A stretch of DNA of 64,000 nucleotides from a virus, in IMG/VR virus record IMGVR_UViG_3300042505_000752, positions 1-64,000 of that record; one strand, written 5' to 3'. Both the position numbers and the translations under genes were made by a program. This document shows positions 50,575 to 58,603 of this stretch, in pieces. How positions within the stretch are numbered: the stretch's first letter is position 1; every line of letters starts with the position of its first letter. Under the pieces are notes generated by a model. That model ran no database searches. It had not been told where the DNA came from and saw nothing but the letters and a program-made list of their open reading frames with translations.

Positions 50575-51738
50575 CTACCGTGAATCGTCTTGATAATCAA
50601 GTGCGTCTAATTCGGCTAACTCTTGAGCCTCTGCCAGACGCATAGTATGTGCTCGTGTTTTTGGTCCAATAGGGTTTACTGAACTGATATTGAATTCATT
50701 AATTAATAGATTTCTAATCAACCAGTGGACTGGGTATGAATAAGGGTCTTTGCGATGCTTCTTTCTAAATTCTGAAGCAAATGCCATTGCCCGCTGTTTC
50801 AGCCCTGGTGTAATTATATTGTCATCAATGCACAATTGCACGCCTTTCCAACCTCTGAGGGCATACATTTGGATCATGAGTTCAAGGTCAAACTGTGACC
50901 ACAAACGGCGCTGTGCATCAATGTGTGGAAAACACTCCACTAGTCTGTCGTAAAATTCTGGTTCAGTTCTAACTACATCCTTAATGCGTCGGATGGCAAC
51001 TGAGTGCAATGGAATACCAATACGGCTATTTGAGCCAGACAGAGCAGCGTGGTCGTAATATTCGCAGTATGAGGCATTGTGTTCCTCTGAAATAAATTTA
51101 AACACATCGCTTGCTGTCCAGTCATAAATAACCTTGGCAAATCGCAAAGGAATTGACTTTTTCATTTTGAATGGGATATTGATGTAATTTTCATTTAATT
51201 TCTGAACACATGCTCTATATCTGACCATTGACTCGTTGGCTCGTACACCAGTCAAGAAAGCAACACTTCCCGACTTTCCTTGCATTGTGTAATAGTCAAT
51301 TGACTCTGGAAGAATTTGATCTCGTGTAAGTCCGAAATGTTCAGCAGTAATTGCCCACGGCGGAATATCGCGGTAGAGACGACCTTCTCGTTCTCGCTTG
51401 GCGGACCAAAGTAAACAAAACTCTCGCCTACCTAGAACCCAGACTTCTTGACCCATTGGCATGCAATACCATTCCATGTCAACCCAGTCGTAATTGCGTA
51501 CTTCTTCAATATATTTAATAGTCAAAGGCGAAACCATTTCTTCGTCTCTGAAGATTACTTTTACTGGACCCAACCCTCGTTCTTCATGAATTTCTTTCGC
51601 AAGATACAAAACTGCTGTTGAGTCTTTACCCCCTGAGAATTGAACACATACCGTGTCAAAAGTGTCGTAGACATGTCGGATTCTTTCGCGAGCAGCCTCA
51701 ACACAATTGATATCTAAAAACATTCTTTGTCTGGTCAT
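50575..51738 (-). CDS. PAPS-reductase-like PP-loop ATPase (IbrA-like)
   Basis: 387 residues. The PP-loop SGGKDST is at 35-41. VIFRDEEMVSPLTIKYIEEVR, LTGVRANESMVRYRA and YDWTASDVFKFI follow, as in PAPS-reductase/DndC/IbrA-type enzymes. The C-terminal ECGLH catalytic motif of true PAPS reductases is absent, so sulfate reduction is unlikely. It probably adenylates a substrate, perhaps nucleic acid. Its pairing with two ParB-like genes is the notable point. AAGGAA before ATG. Confidence 0.75.
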   Translation of the reverse strand: MTRQRMFLDINCVEAARERIRHVYDTFDTVCVQFSGGKDSTAVLYLAKEIHEERGLGPVKVIFRDEEMVSPLTIKYIEEVRNYDWVDMEWYCMPMGQEVWVLGRREFCLLWSAKREREGRLYRDIPPWAITAEHFGLTRDQILPESIDYYTMQGKSGSVAFLTGVRANESMVRYRACVQKLNENYINIPFKMKKSIPLRFAKVIYDWTASDVFKFISEEHNASYCEYYDHAALSGSNSRIGIPLHSVAIRRIKDVVRTEPEFYDRLVECFPHIDAQRRLWSQFDLELMIQMYALRGWKGVQLCIDDNIITPGLKQRAMAFASEFRKKHRKDPYSYPVHWLIRNLLINEFNISSVNPIGPKTRAHTMRLAEAQELAELDALDYQDDSR

Positions 51739-51746
51739 TATTTTCC

Positions 51747-52523
51747 TTAGCGATAATCTGCGTGAGCATCTAAAAAGTTAATAAGTTTTTCTGCAATTGT
51801 GTCTCCATCGGTGGAAGGATCACTTCTTAGCCATTTAACAAATGCATACCAATGACCTTGCTGGTCAGCGTTATCAAAAACCAGAGTGTATTGAACTACT
51901 GCATTTCTAGTCCCCTGAGCGCCAATGCTTGTACTTCCGTTAGCGGCAACTTTCCTATCATCCACTGATTGAGATGGAACCAGTCTTGAACCCTCATCAG
52001 TATGCTCCACGGCATATTTGGGTGAGTTTTGCATTGGGTCTATTAATACTGGAGCGGTGTAACCGATTGTATTTTCTTGAGTCCGCTCAATGCGATTAAT
52101 TTGTTCGTTAATTGATGCCATTTCAAACATATCCCAACCTAAATCCTCAAGTAGTTCGGGGTAGATTTCATCAATATCCCCAAGCAATGATTTTAGGATG
52201 GATGGGTCCGTGTACCCAAGTTCGTTCGTTCTGTTGTCGGCAAGTGCAAAAGCAATAGCCCTATTATCGTCTACCTCGTATTGCACGGCAGCAATATGCG
52301 TCCAACCTAGTTTTTGAGCGGCTTGAAACTGGTGATTACCAGCAATAACCGTCATTGTTCCGTCCTCATTCGGGCGAACAACAATTGGCTTTAGTTGACC
52401 AAATTCCCTATACGAAGCAATGATTGCGTCTAAGTTTCCCTTGCGAGGGTTATTTGGTAATGGGATTAGTTTTTCTATATCAACTAGCAAATTAGTTAGT
52501 GATGCGTCAACTTGATAATCCAT
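51747..52523 (-). CDS. ParB/sulfiredoxin-fold protein (second copy)
   Basis: 258 residues. LPNNPRKGNLDAIIASYREFGQLKPIVVRP, then VIAGNHQFQAAQKLGW and ALADNRTNELGY, a classic ParB-type nuclease or ATP-binding domain. A 130-residue tail follows with AFVKWLRSDPSTDG. It is more canonical than the first copy. It may guide the enzyme to DNA. AAGGAG before ATG. Confidence 0.8.
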   Translation of the reverse strand: MDYQVDASLTNLLVDIEKLIPLPNNPRKGNLDAIIASYREFGQLKPIVVRPNEDGTMTVIAGNHQFQAAQKLGWTHIAAVQYEVDDNRAIAFALADNRTNELGYTDPSILKSLLGDIDEIYPELLEDLGWDMFEMASINEQINRIERTQENTIGYTAPVLIDPMQNSPKYAVEHTDEGSRLVPSQSVDDRKVAANGSTSIGAQGTRNAVVQYTLVFDNADQQGHWYAFVKWLRSDPSTDGDTIAEKLINFLDAHADYR

Positions 52524-52537
52524 AATTTCTCCTTAGG

Positions 52538-52882
52538 TTATGGCATTGTCTGTGCACGGACATTAGCGGCTAGCGTGCGTAGGGCATCAATGCTTGTGCG
52601 TAACGAATGAAGGCGTTCTCGTTTGCTCTTCACTAATGCTTCGCTAATTTTATATTGCATTATTAAATCCTGCAATTTATAATCAGCCCATGCTTCTCGT
52701 TCTTTGATTGATCCTTTTGCGCCAAGGTATTCTTTAGCCCATGAAGACTTCATGTTTGCGTCTTTGATAGCGGCATCTTGCGCTAAGGTTTCAAAATTTT
52801 CTGTTTCATTTTCTAGTAAGCCAGTGAGCCGAAGAATTTCTTCTTCTACTTCAATCTGACTAATCGGTCTGTTTCTGTTCAA
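52538..52882 (-). CDS. Coiled-coil hypothetical protein, 114 aa
   Basis: TTG start at 52880-52882 chosen because GGAGG lies about 6 bases upstream; an earlier TTG precedes it. NRNRPISQIEVEEEILRLTGLLENE... is almost wholly helical with heptad-like repeats. It overlaps the RuvC-like gene's end by 23 bases. Function unknown. Confidence 0.5.
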   Translation of the reverse strand: MNRNRPISQIEVEEEILRLTGLLENETENFETLAQDAAIKDANMKSSWAKEYLGAKGSIKEREAWADYKLQDLIMQYKISEALVKSKRERLHSLRTSIDALRTLAANVRAQTMP

Positions 52883-53399
52883 TTTTTCCTCCAATAGTAG
52901 ACCAGTCTATTTTCTGTAGACTGTCAATGCTTTCCTTGCCCCATTTATATCTGGGTCGTCCTAGGACATATAAACCCATTTCTTCAAGAATCCATGCATC
53001 ACACATATCATCAGCACCCTTACCAGCCCAAACAATTCCTGTTTTTGCCGATATTGATGAGACTACTTCATTTTTTGAAGCATTGCCACGACCTGTAGCA
53101 AATTTTGCTCTACAAGTCGGAGGTACTACCGCAAATGGTATTTCTAGATTATGTAGACATAAGCGGATTGCCCCACCTAATTCACCGATTGAAAATGCCT
53201 GCCCACTACGGCTTGCAAAAGAGTATCCCTCAAGCACAACCAATGGTTCATTTATTTCAGATAACAATTTCGTGAATTCGTTTACTATATCACTCAAGCG
53301 TTGAGTGTCTTTTGATTTAACAGCAATTACTCCCTGTTTATTGTCACATGCCCATCCCGTGGATGTTAGCGAAATATCTAGACCAATTACTGATTTCAT
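52860..53399 (-). CDS. RuvC-like Holliday-junction resolvase
   Basis: 179 residues. RNase-H-fold acidic residues in order: D8 (GLDISLTSTGW), E57 (VVLEGYSF), D131 and D134 (GADDMCDAWIL). This matches phage RuvC-type resolvases that cut branched DNA before packaging. It belongs with the Rad52-like and Cas4-like genes. No Shine-Dalgarno site; TAGACT lies 5 bases before ATG. Confidence 0.75.
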   Translation of the reverse strand: MKSVIGLDISLTSTGWACDNKQGVIAVKSKDTQRLSDIVNEFTKLLSEINEPLVVLEGYSFASRSGQAFSIGELGGAIRLCLHNLEIPFAVVPPTCRAKFATGRGNASKNEVVSSISAKTGIVWAGKGADDMCDAWILEEMGLYVLGRPRYKWGKESIDSLQKIDWSTIGGKIEQKQTD

Positions 53400-53416
53400 T
53401 TTTTTAGTCTACTTGG

Positions 53417-53444
53417 TTGTGATTTTTCTAGCGGACGATAAAAT
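53417..53444 (+). promoter_or_regulatory. Promoter for the gene at 53463
   Basis: TTGTGA (53417-53422) and TAAAAT (53439-53444) are 16 bases apart on the plus strand; GGAGG follows before ATG 53463. The promoter is divergent from the RuvC-like gene. Confidence 0.5.
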
Positions 53445-53462
53445 AATTGTTCGGAGGGCGTA

Positions 53463-53810
53463 ATGACACTAAGCAATGAAGCAAGAAGAGAACGAAGCAA
53501 GCAAGCGCAAGTAAATCGCATGGGGTATAGAAACCTGCCAGTTATATATGGCTCAAAGACTCATATGGTTCTTGAATTTGCCAAATTTTTCAACCGACCC
53601 GTTACAAACAGGGAAGTCTTTGAGTTTTCTCCACGATTTAAGGAAATCAGAGAAGTAACAGACGGATTTAACGACCTCAGAGTAAGAGGATTGGCAGTAA
53701 GAGTTGGGGACAAGCATCAAATCACAAAACTTGGCATTGATGTCTTGTACCTATGTGCCAGAATACATGTAGAAAAAACATCTTCTTACACAAGAAGCGT
53801 TAAATATTAA
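53463..53810 (+). CDS. Winged-helix-like regulator, 115 aa
   Basis: MTLSNEARRERSKQAQVNR... then residues 47-90 (TNREVFEFSPRFKEIREVTDGFNDLRVRGLAVRVGDKHQIT) fit a winged helix with a wing hairpin. Basic N-terminus. GGAGG precedes ATG. A rightward gene among leftward neighbours, so it may control one of the flanking operons. Confidence 0.5.
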   Translation: MTLSNEARRERSKQAQVNRMGYRNLPVIYGSKTHMVLEFAKFFNRPVTNREVFEFSPRFKEIREVTDGFNDLRVRGLAVRVGDKHQITKLGIDVLYLCARIHVEKTSSYTRSVKY

Positions 53811-53830
53811 CTGGTGGCTATAAACCTATT

Positions 53831-53839
53831 TGCTATAAT
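53831..53839 (+). promoter_or_regulatory. Extended -10 promoter for gene at 53875
   Basis: TGCTATAAT is a perfect extended -10 (TGnTATAAT); the -35 is poor, as usual in this class. Start near 53846 leaves a 29-base leader with AAAGGA. The strongest -10 seen in the window. Confidence 0.6.
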
Positions 53840-53874
53840 TTACTTGTCCGCCTAACACGACAAAGGAAAAAAAA

Positions 53875-54225
53875 ATGGCAACAGGAGTTTTAGCCCCATC
53901 AACAATTACCCTGACAATTCCGGGTACCCTCAGTGCTTCAAGCATTGTCACCGCAGCAATGCCCTTCAATGGCACAATCACTGGCGCTTATGTTGCAGTG
54001 ACTACCGCTCCCGCAGGTTCGGCGCTTACCGCTGACCTCAAAGTTGGTTCTGCCGTTGCCGCTGCTTTTTCAATTGCCGCTGCAGGAACTTCAGATGAAG
54101 GTACTTTGAATGCCGCGAATGTCAAGTTTGACAAGGGTGCCCTCATTAGCCTTGATGTTGCAACGGTTGGTTCAGGTACCGCTGGTTCAAACATTACGGT
54201 TGCATTCACAGTTATTGAAGGCTGA
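53875..54225 (+). CDS. Abundant-type beta-rich protein, 116 aa
   Basis: MATGVLAPSTITLTIPGTLS... is rich in Ala, Thr, Gly and Val with almost no charged residues, like a small capsid-decoration or coat-associated protein. It uses C-ending codons much more than neighbours, and has its own extended -10 and AAAGGA site, both signs of high expression. It is far from the head genes and in the opposite direction to its neighbours. Function unproven. Confidence 0.55.
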   Translation: MATGVLAPSTITLTIPGTLSASSIVTAAMPFNGTITGAYVAVTTAPAGSALTADLKVGSAVAAAFSIAAAGTSDEGTLNAANVKFDKGALISLDVATVGSGTAGSNITVAFTVIEG

Positions 54226-54229
54226 TAAA

Positions 54230-54547
54230 TCAGTCCCAAGAATGTTTGGCTAAACCGAGGTCAAATGCTAATTGGGGATTATTCCCGATTCGTGTGTGAC
54301 ATTCACGGCATACTGCCATCAAATTAGATTCGTCAAGGATAGACCCACCTTGAGAGCGTCGGACTAGTTCGTGAATGTCTCTACTAGGGCGACGAATATA
54401 AACCATAAGATTGTCATGTTCTGCAAAAACTGGACATGCTTCACACCAACGCCGTTCCTCTAGTAATTTTTTTACTAGAGGAACTCGTTGTTTATACAGT
54501 TCTTCAGTTTTTTTAGAACGCTTTTTTATTGGTTTTCGGGGTTTCAT
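54230..54547 (-). CDS. HNH endonuclease
   Basis: 105 residues. CxxC at 35-38 (CEAC) and 80-83 (CREC) should bind zinc; DIHE (H59), N75 and H84 give the HNH core DIHELVRRSQGG...NLMAVCRECH. A basic N-terminus. Could be a homing-type or packaging-associated nuclease. It lies four bases after the stop of the convergent gene. Confidence 0.82.
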   Translation of the reverse strand: MKPRKPIKKRSKKTEELYKQRVPLVKKLLEERRWCEACPVFAEHDNLMVYIRRPSRDIHELVRRSQGGSILDESNLMAVCRECHTRIGNNPQLAFDLGLAKHSWD

Positions 54548-54556
54548 GACTTAATG

Positions 54557-55066
54557 TCAGTCATCAATGACATCTTCAGCCCTAATTGTGTTGAATGTCC
54601 ACTTACCTTCAAGTGATGCCCATAAAGCCTCATCAATTGAAGTCGGTTCAATATCATATAACTCAATAAGCGCTTTATGTTTTTTGATAGCGTTTTCGTA
54701 AAGCATTACATTTTGACTTGGGTCATTCTGAATTGTTCCAGTTTTGATCATTAATTCAACTTCATCAAGCCTTCGCTCAACATGAAATTTAAATCTTTCA
54801 ATCTTGCTAGAACGAGCGGAATAGGCAGACATTGCTTCTGCAAGCAATTTTGCACCATCAGCGCCGAGTGCTTCATATCTTTTTTTGTCAGACTCAGAAT
54901 CAAAATAAATTGCATCTAATTGCTCAGATAAACTTAAACTCAAACTAATTAAAGAGCGTTTCCAACGATCCCAGTTTTCTTTTTCTGTAAGAATGCTTCT
55001 TTGTGATTTAGAAACTTTATTTTTTACTTCTTCTGCCACAAGACGCGCAAATGCATCATCGTTCAT
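54557..55066 (-). CDS. Helical hypothetical protein, 169 aa
   Basis: MNDDAFARLVAEEVKNKVSKSQ... is helix-rich with Ser-Leu repeats (SLISLSLSLSEQLD) and basic-acidic patches. AAGGGA before ATG. Its place between HNH and Cas4-like genes suggests a recombination-block protein. No motif recognised. Confidence 0.55.
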   Translation of the reverse strand: MNDDAFARLVAEEVKNKVSKSQRSILTEKENWDRWKRSLISLSLSLSEQLDAIYFDSESDKKRYEALGADGAKLLAEAMSAYSARSSKIERFKFHVERRLDEVELMIKTGTIQNDPSQNVMLYENAIKKHKALIELYDIEPTSIDEALWASLEGKWTFNTIRAEDVIDD

Positions 55067-55078
55067 AACTTCCCTTAT

Positions 55079-55831
55079 CTATTTAGTCCAAGACGGACAG
55101 ATTTTCTTAAAATTACACCAATTACAAAGAGGACCTGTTTTTGTTGGAAAATTTTCATCTTCGCAGTACTGGTCAATTAAGGACTTAGTTTTAACAATCT
55201 TATCAACTGTTGTTTTTACTATATCCTGAGTTACTGGAGTTGTAAGGACTTTTGGTCCAGTGAGATAAATTAAAGAAACTGTCTCAGTTTCCCCAACGCC
55301 CAACTCCTGTAACATTGCCGCATATATGAAAAGTTGCAAAAACTTATCATCCATATAGCGTTTATCAGGTATCTTGCCTGTTTTGTAATCCTCAATAATA
55401 AGCGACCCATTGTCAGACTTCTTAAATCTGTCAATAAATCCCTTGACGGTTACGCCTTCAATTGAACCATATACTTCGCGTTCAACATCAACAAGATTGG
55501 TGTCTTGTGGATCTTCAAGTTTCCACAGATTCTCTACGCACCACCATGCTTTCCAGCGAAACTCACGACCATTTAATCTTAGTTTGCTAGTTTCAGCCTC
55601 GTAATACTCTTCCCATTTCAATCGCGCTAACCCTTTAGCCATATCAATTGTTCGTTCATTTGATGGCAAAAGGTATAACGCTTCAAGAATGTCGTGGACA
55701 AAGTTTCCAAGAAGAGTATGGACTGTTGGCGGTTCCATCATTCCATCAATTTTATTAAACTTAAATTTTAATGGACATTGATGAAATGTGTTAATTGATG
55801 ATGGCGATAAGTGTGGGGGTGCTACAAGCAT
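55079..55831 (-). CDS. Cas4/RecB-like iron-sulfur exonuclease
   Basis: 250 residues. H46 (LGNFVHDILEAL), D134 (VKGFIDRFKK) and D148-x-K150 (IIEDYKTG) form the PD-(D/E)XK site; C19 (HQCPLKFKF) plus C236, C239 and C245 (CNWCNFKKIC) form the Cas4-type cluster. Works on DNA ends, probably with the annealing protein encoded just upstream, to which it is joined by a one-base overlap (TAATG). No CRISPR array was found, so it is not CRISPR-linked. Confidence 0.85.
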   Translation of the reverse strand: MLVAPPHLSPSSINTFHQCPLKFKFNKIDGMMEPPTVHTLLGNFVHDILEALYLLPSNERTIDMAKGLARLKWEEYYEAETSKLRLNGREFRWKAWWCVENLWKLEDPQDTNLVDVEREVYGSIEGVTVKGFIDRFKKSDNGSLIIEDYKTGKIPDKRYMDDKFLQLFIYAAMLQELGVGETETVSLIYLTGPKVLTTPVTQDIVKTTVDKIVKTKSLIDQYCEDENFPTKTGPLCNWCNFKKICPSWTK

Positions 55832-56502
55832 TATTCTGCGCTGTCAACAAACTCTGGAGAAATAGTCCCACCAAGATGAATGCGAAGTGCTTCTACTGTA
55901 AGAACTTCTAGTTCTTTAATAGTAAATTCGCTTGGCTTAGGGATTGCTCGTCCATCGCTCCATGTTGACCAGTAAGCGCGCAAGTCTTTAACTTGGTCCT
56001 CGGTGAGAAGGTCTCTGATTTCCTTGAAACGATTGTACTTATCAACAACTGGGTCAATTTGCACTTCTGCGTGAATTACTTCATCCATTTCAATTGCATC
56101 AGCATCACGAGCAAGGTATAGACCTACTCCAAGATGTTGGCATGCCTTTTTAAGTGCGTCAGAAACGGCACCCTTAAATTCATCACCTAGGTCAAGAATA
56201 TCGCCACTCTTAGTGCGCTTGATCTTGGTTCCACCAAATCCAGCATGGGAAGTATGGAACATAGATGTGGCACCTTCGTCATAAACATCAACACGAACAT
56301 GTGCAATTACCCATTCAGGGTCATTCTTGTCTCGTTCGCAAGATACAACAGTATGCGACCATCCACATGGTCCAAATATCCTGTTCATTCGTGTAATAAC
56401 TTCCGAAATAGGAATATAGGTAAGGCTTGCCCCACCTTTTTTGACTTGGCGTTCCATTTCTATTGGGAATGGATCAGATAGTTTTTCGTATAAGTTTTCC
56501 AT
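55831..56502 (-). CDS. Rad52/22-like single-strand annealing protein
   Basis: 223 residues. The Rad52-family signature lies at about 106-133 (GDEFKGAVSDALKKACQHLG), after Tyr-Ile-rich strands (LTYIPISEVITRMNRIFG). It should anneal complementary strands and promote phage recombination. Paired with the Cas4-like exonuclease, a normal phage recombinase plus exonuclease pair. Confidence 0.82.
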   Translation of the reverse strand: MENLYEKLSDPFPIEMERQVKKGGASLTYIPISEVITRMNRIFGPCGWSHTVVSCERDKNDPEWVIAHVRVDVYDEGATSMFHTSHAGFGGTKIKRTKSGDILDLGDEFKGAVSDALKKACQHLGVGLYLARDADAIEMDEVIHAEVQIDPVVDKYNRFKEIRDLLTEDQVKDLRAYWSTWSDGRAIPKPSEFTIKELEVLTVEALRIHLGGTISPEFVDSAE

Positions 56503-56505
56503 GAT

Positions 56506-57033
56506 TTATTTACCCTTCCTTAGTGAGATACTTGGTTCTGCTTCGCCTGACTGACAGTAGTCGTCGGCATTTACTCCAATATTTGATAATGCTGTTACTC
56601 GCCAATATGACGGCTGAACATAGTCAAGCAGTGCAGTAATCATTTCTTTTGTAGAAAGTACTCGCTCGCCTGTATCCATGTCAATAGCAAGCGACTCAAT
56701 TTTTTCCGAAACTACATCTGCCAAATCTTTATGCTTCCATGCTTTTCGGTTCTTGTCCCATTTTTTTTCAATGGTGTCACCCGACGGAAGAACGACCATT
56801 TCTGTTTCGGTCATTTCTTTTAGCAAATGATGAGTCAAGGAGTTATAAATAATTGACAATTGAGTTTTAAAGTTTGAAATCTCAACAGCCATTTCACACC
56901 AATTTTCCAGTGTAATTTGGCTTTCTTCTGGGCTTTTTTCTTTTAATGACTGAATAAAATCATCAAGAAGAAGAATTGCAGATTGGAAATCACCAAAATG
57001 CGAAGCCTTGCCTGTTTCGTTAGTATCTTGCAT
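56506..57033 (-). CDS. Hypothetical protein of recombination cluster, 175 aa
   Basis: AGGAG before ATG. VVLPSGDTIEKKWDKNRKAWKHKDL and a late YVQPSYWRVTALSNIGVNADDYC. That last motif recurs in phage proteins encoded next to RecT/Rad52-type recombinases. Probably a recombination accessory; function unknown. Confidence 0.6.
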   Translation of the reverse strand: MQDTNETGKASHFGDFQSAILLLDDFIQSLKEKSPEESQITLENWCEMAVEISNFKTQLSIIYNSLTHHLLKEMTETEMVVLPSGDTIEKKWDKNRKAWKHKDLADVVSEKIESLAIDMDTGERVLSTKEMITALLDYVQPSYWRVTALSNIGVNADDYCQSGEAEPSISLRKGK

Positions 57034-57058
57034 TTTTCTCCTAGTAAATAGTTATGTA

Positions 57059-58363
57059 CTAGAGGATTATAGTCGCTCTACCCCTTTGAGGCAACCCCAA
57101 ACCTGTTAAATGCGTAAATGCTCCTACGGCAGAGTCAACTTGGTCATCGTGGTTGCAAGCCTCGGGAAAAGATGCAAATTCGTCTAGCCAGTCTGTAAGC
57201 CAAGCGCCCCTGACCAGACGGACATTGCCATTCGCTACAGCGGCGGCGAATGGGCGAGCACGCGTAACTTTGTCGCCAGTTGCCCTTATTCCCATGAAGT
57301 CGTAACCTGGTAATACATATCGGGCATATTGGTCAATTAGAGCCTTTCCTGACGAACCAGGTTCCTGCTCCATTCTGATAGTTACCGCATTACCATCTTC
57401 ATAGGCTGTTTGTGCAATTAATTGTTCTACTTTTTCGCCTTTAACTCTGGCTTTCTTTACATCTAATATGTAACTTATACCCGAATCAAATAAAATTAAT
57501 GTACCAACGGTCCAGTCGGGGTCTGGGTTGCTATGTGATGGTTCAGTCGCGGCGCAGTCCCAGAACCTAACAGCGCGAGCATTAGAGGCGATCTGAGGCA
57601 CCTCGTGGGGGTCAATAATGACAAAGTTCTCTCGGTCAAACAATGTTCCGAGTGAGGTCGTAAACCAGTCGCCCTCTTCTAGCCTGCGACGCTCAATGGG
57701 GTCCAAAGCCTGCAATGCCTGCCGATATGACTCAGCGTCAATGCCGGGGTTGTCGTGGAGTTTAGAAGGGACGAAGATCCGCCCAGTTTCCATTCCTTCA
57801 ACGATGAATCTTTGGCGAACCCAATTGGGTGCTGGGTTGGATGCTGACCTCATTCTTAGCGGAACCTGCGCCAAAGCGCCTTTTGCTGGACGGCGGAGAC
57901 GCGAGAACATATACCGATAGTCGGATTCTCGGATTTCGGTAACTTCGTCCATGCCAATAAATTGAAATTCAGCACCCTTGTAGCGAAGGTAGTCCTGCTG
58001 GTTATTTAGGTATCCAAACGATATGCGAGCGCCAGAAGGGAAAACAGCAGTATAGTTATTAGCATTCCACCTAACATTGTCATAGTTCGCCACCCAAGAT
58101 TGGAATCTGTCCATGATTGCACCAGGGAGCGCAAGGTCGGCATATGTCCTACGGAAAAGAATGGCTGAATAATTTGGGATATCAACATACTGTAGGGCAG
58201 ACATTAATAGAGCCGAACTTTTACCTCCGCCAGCCGCTCCTCCAAAAAGTGCTTCTAGAGCGTAAGTCCGAAGAAAAACCTTCTGAGTCAAGGAAGGCTC
58301 CTCAGGGCAAAACTCAGACATTTTTGGTTCTAAATATTTTAGAATTGATTCCCAGTCAGTCAT
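57059..58363 (-). CDS. terL: Terminase large subunit
   Basis: ATG 58361-58363 (MTDWESILKYL) with GAGGGA upstream; 434 residues. Walker A around 41-50 (GGAAGGGKSS), Walker B D139-E140 (FIGMDEV), and nuclease acids D269 (RFWDCAAT), E332/E334 (MEQEPGSSGK) and D406/D407/D410 (HDDQVDSAVG). It pumps DNA into the prohead and cuts it. It is the last leftward gene before the rightward head block. Confidence 0.94.
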   Translation of the reverse strand: MTDWESILKYLEPKMSEFCPEEPSLTQKVFLRTYALEALFGGAAGGGKSSALLMSALQYVDIPNYSAILFRRTYADLALPGAIMDRFQSWVANYDNVRWNANNYTAVFPSGARISFGYLNNQQDYLRYKGAEFQFIGMDEVTEIRESDYRYMFSRLRRPAKGALAQVPLRMRSASNPAPNWVRQRFIVEGMETGRIFVPSKLHDNPGIDAESYRQALQALDPIERRRLEEGDWFTTSLGTLFDRENFVIIDPHEVPQIASNARAVRFWDCAATEPSHSNPDPDWTVGTLILFDSGISYILDVKKARVKGEKVEQLIAQTAYEDGNAVTIRMEQEPGSSGKALIDQYARYVLPGYDFMGIRATGDKVTRARPFAAAVANGNVRLVRGAWLTDWLDEFASFPEACNHDDQVDSAVGAFTHLTGLGLPQRGRATIIL

Positions 58364-58421
58364 ACCGTTCCCTCGTAGATCATAAGATACATTAGTGTTG
58401 ACCAAAGCCTCAGAGGTACAT

Positions 58422-58601
58422 GTGAAAAATTTTCTATTAAAATTTAAAGGCAAACCATGGCGCACAATGGCTGCGGACACTTTAATGATAACATTTATAG
58501 TGCTTACAAGTATTGGAGCATACATGATAGCACCGCCAGTTGGACTAATTACTGGCGGCGCATGTTGTGGCTTATACGGCTTTCTTTTGGGGTCTGAATA
58601 A
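58422..58601 (+). CDS. Two-segment membrane protein, 59 aa
   Basis: GTG 58422 (KNFLLKFKGKPWRTMAAD...) with AGAGG 58412-58416. Two hydrophobic stretches: LMITFIVLTSIGAYMIA and GLITGGACCGLYGFLLG, with a basic start. The size and topology suit a class II holin, but no lysin follows; it could also be a portal-associated membrane protein. Confidence 0.55.
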   Translation: MKNFLLKFKGKPWRTMAADTLMITFIVLTSIGAYMIAPPVGLITGGACCGLYGFLLGSE

Positions 58602-58603
58602 AT

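Noticed and set aside
50575-51738. True PAPS reductase for sulfate assimilation
   Set aside because: The PP-loop is present but the C-terminal ECGLH motif and pathway neighbours are absent.
55079-55831. CRISPR-linked Cas4
   Set aside because: The Cas4-like fold is clear, but no repeat-spacer array or other cas gene is present; pairing with the Rad52-like gene fits recombination.
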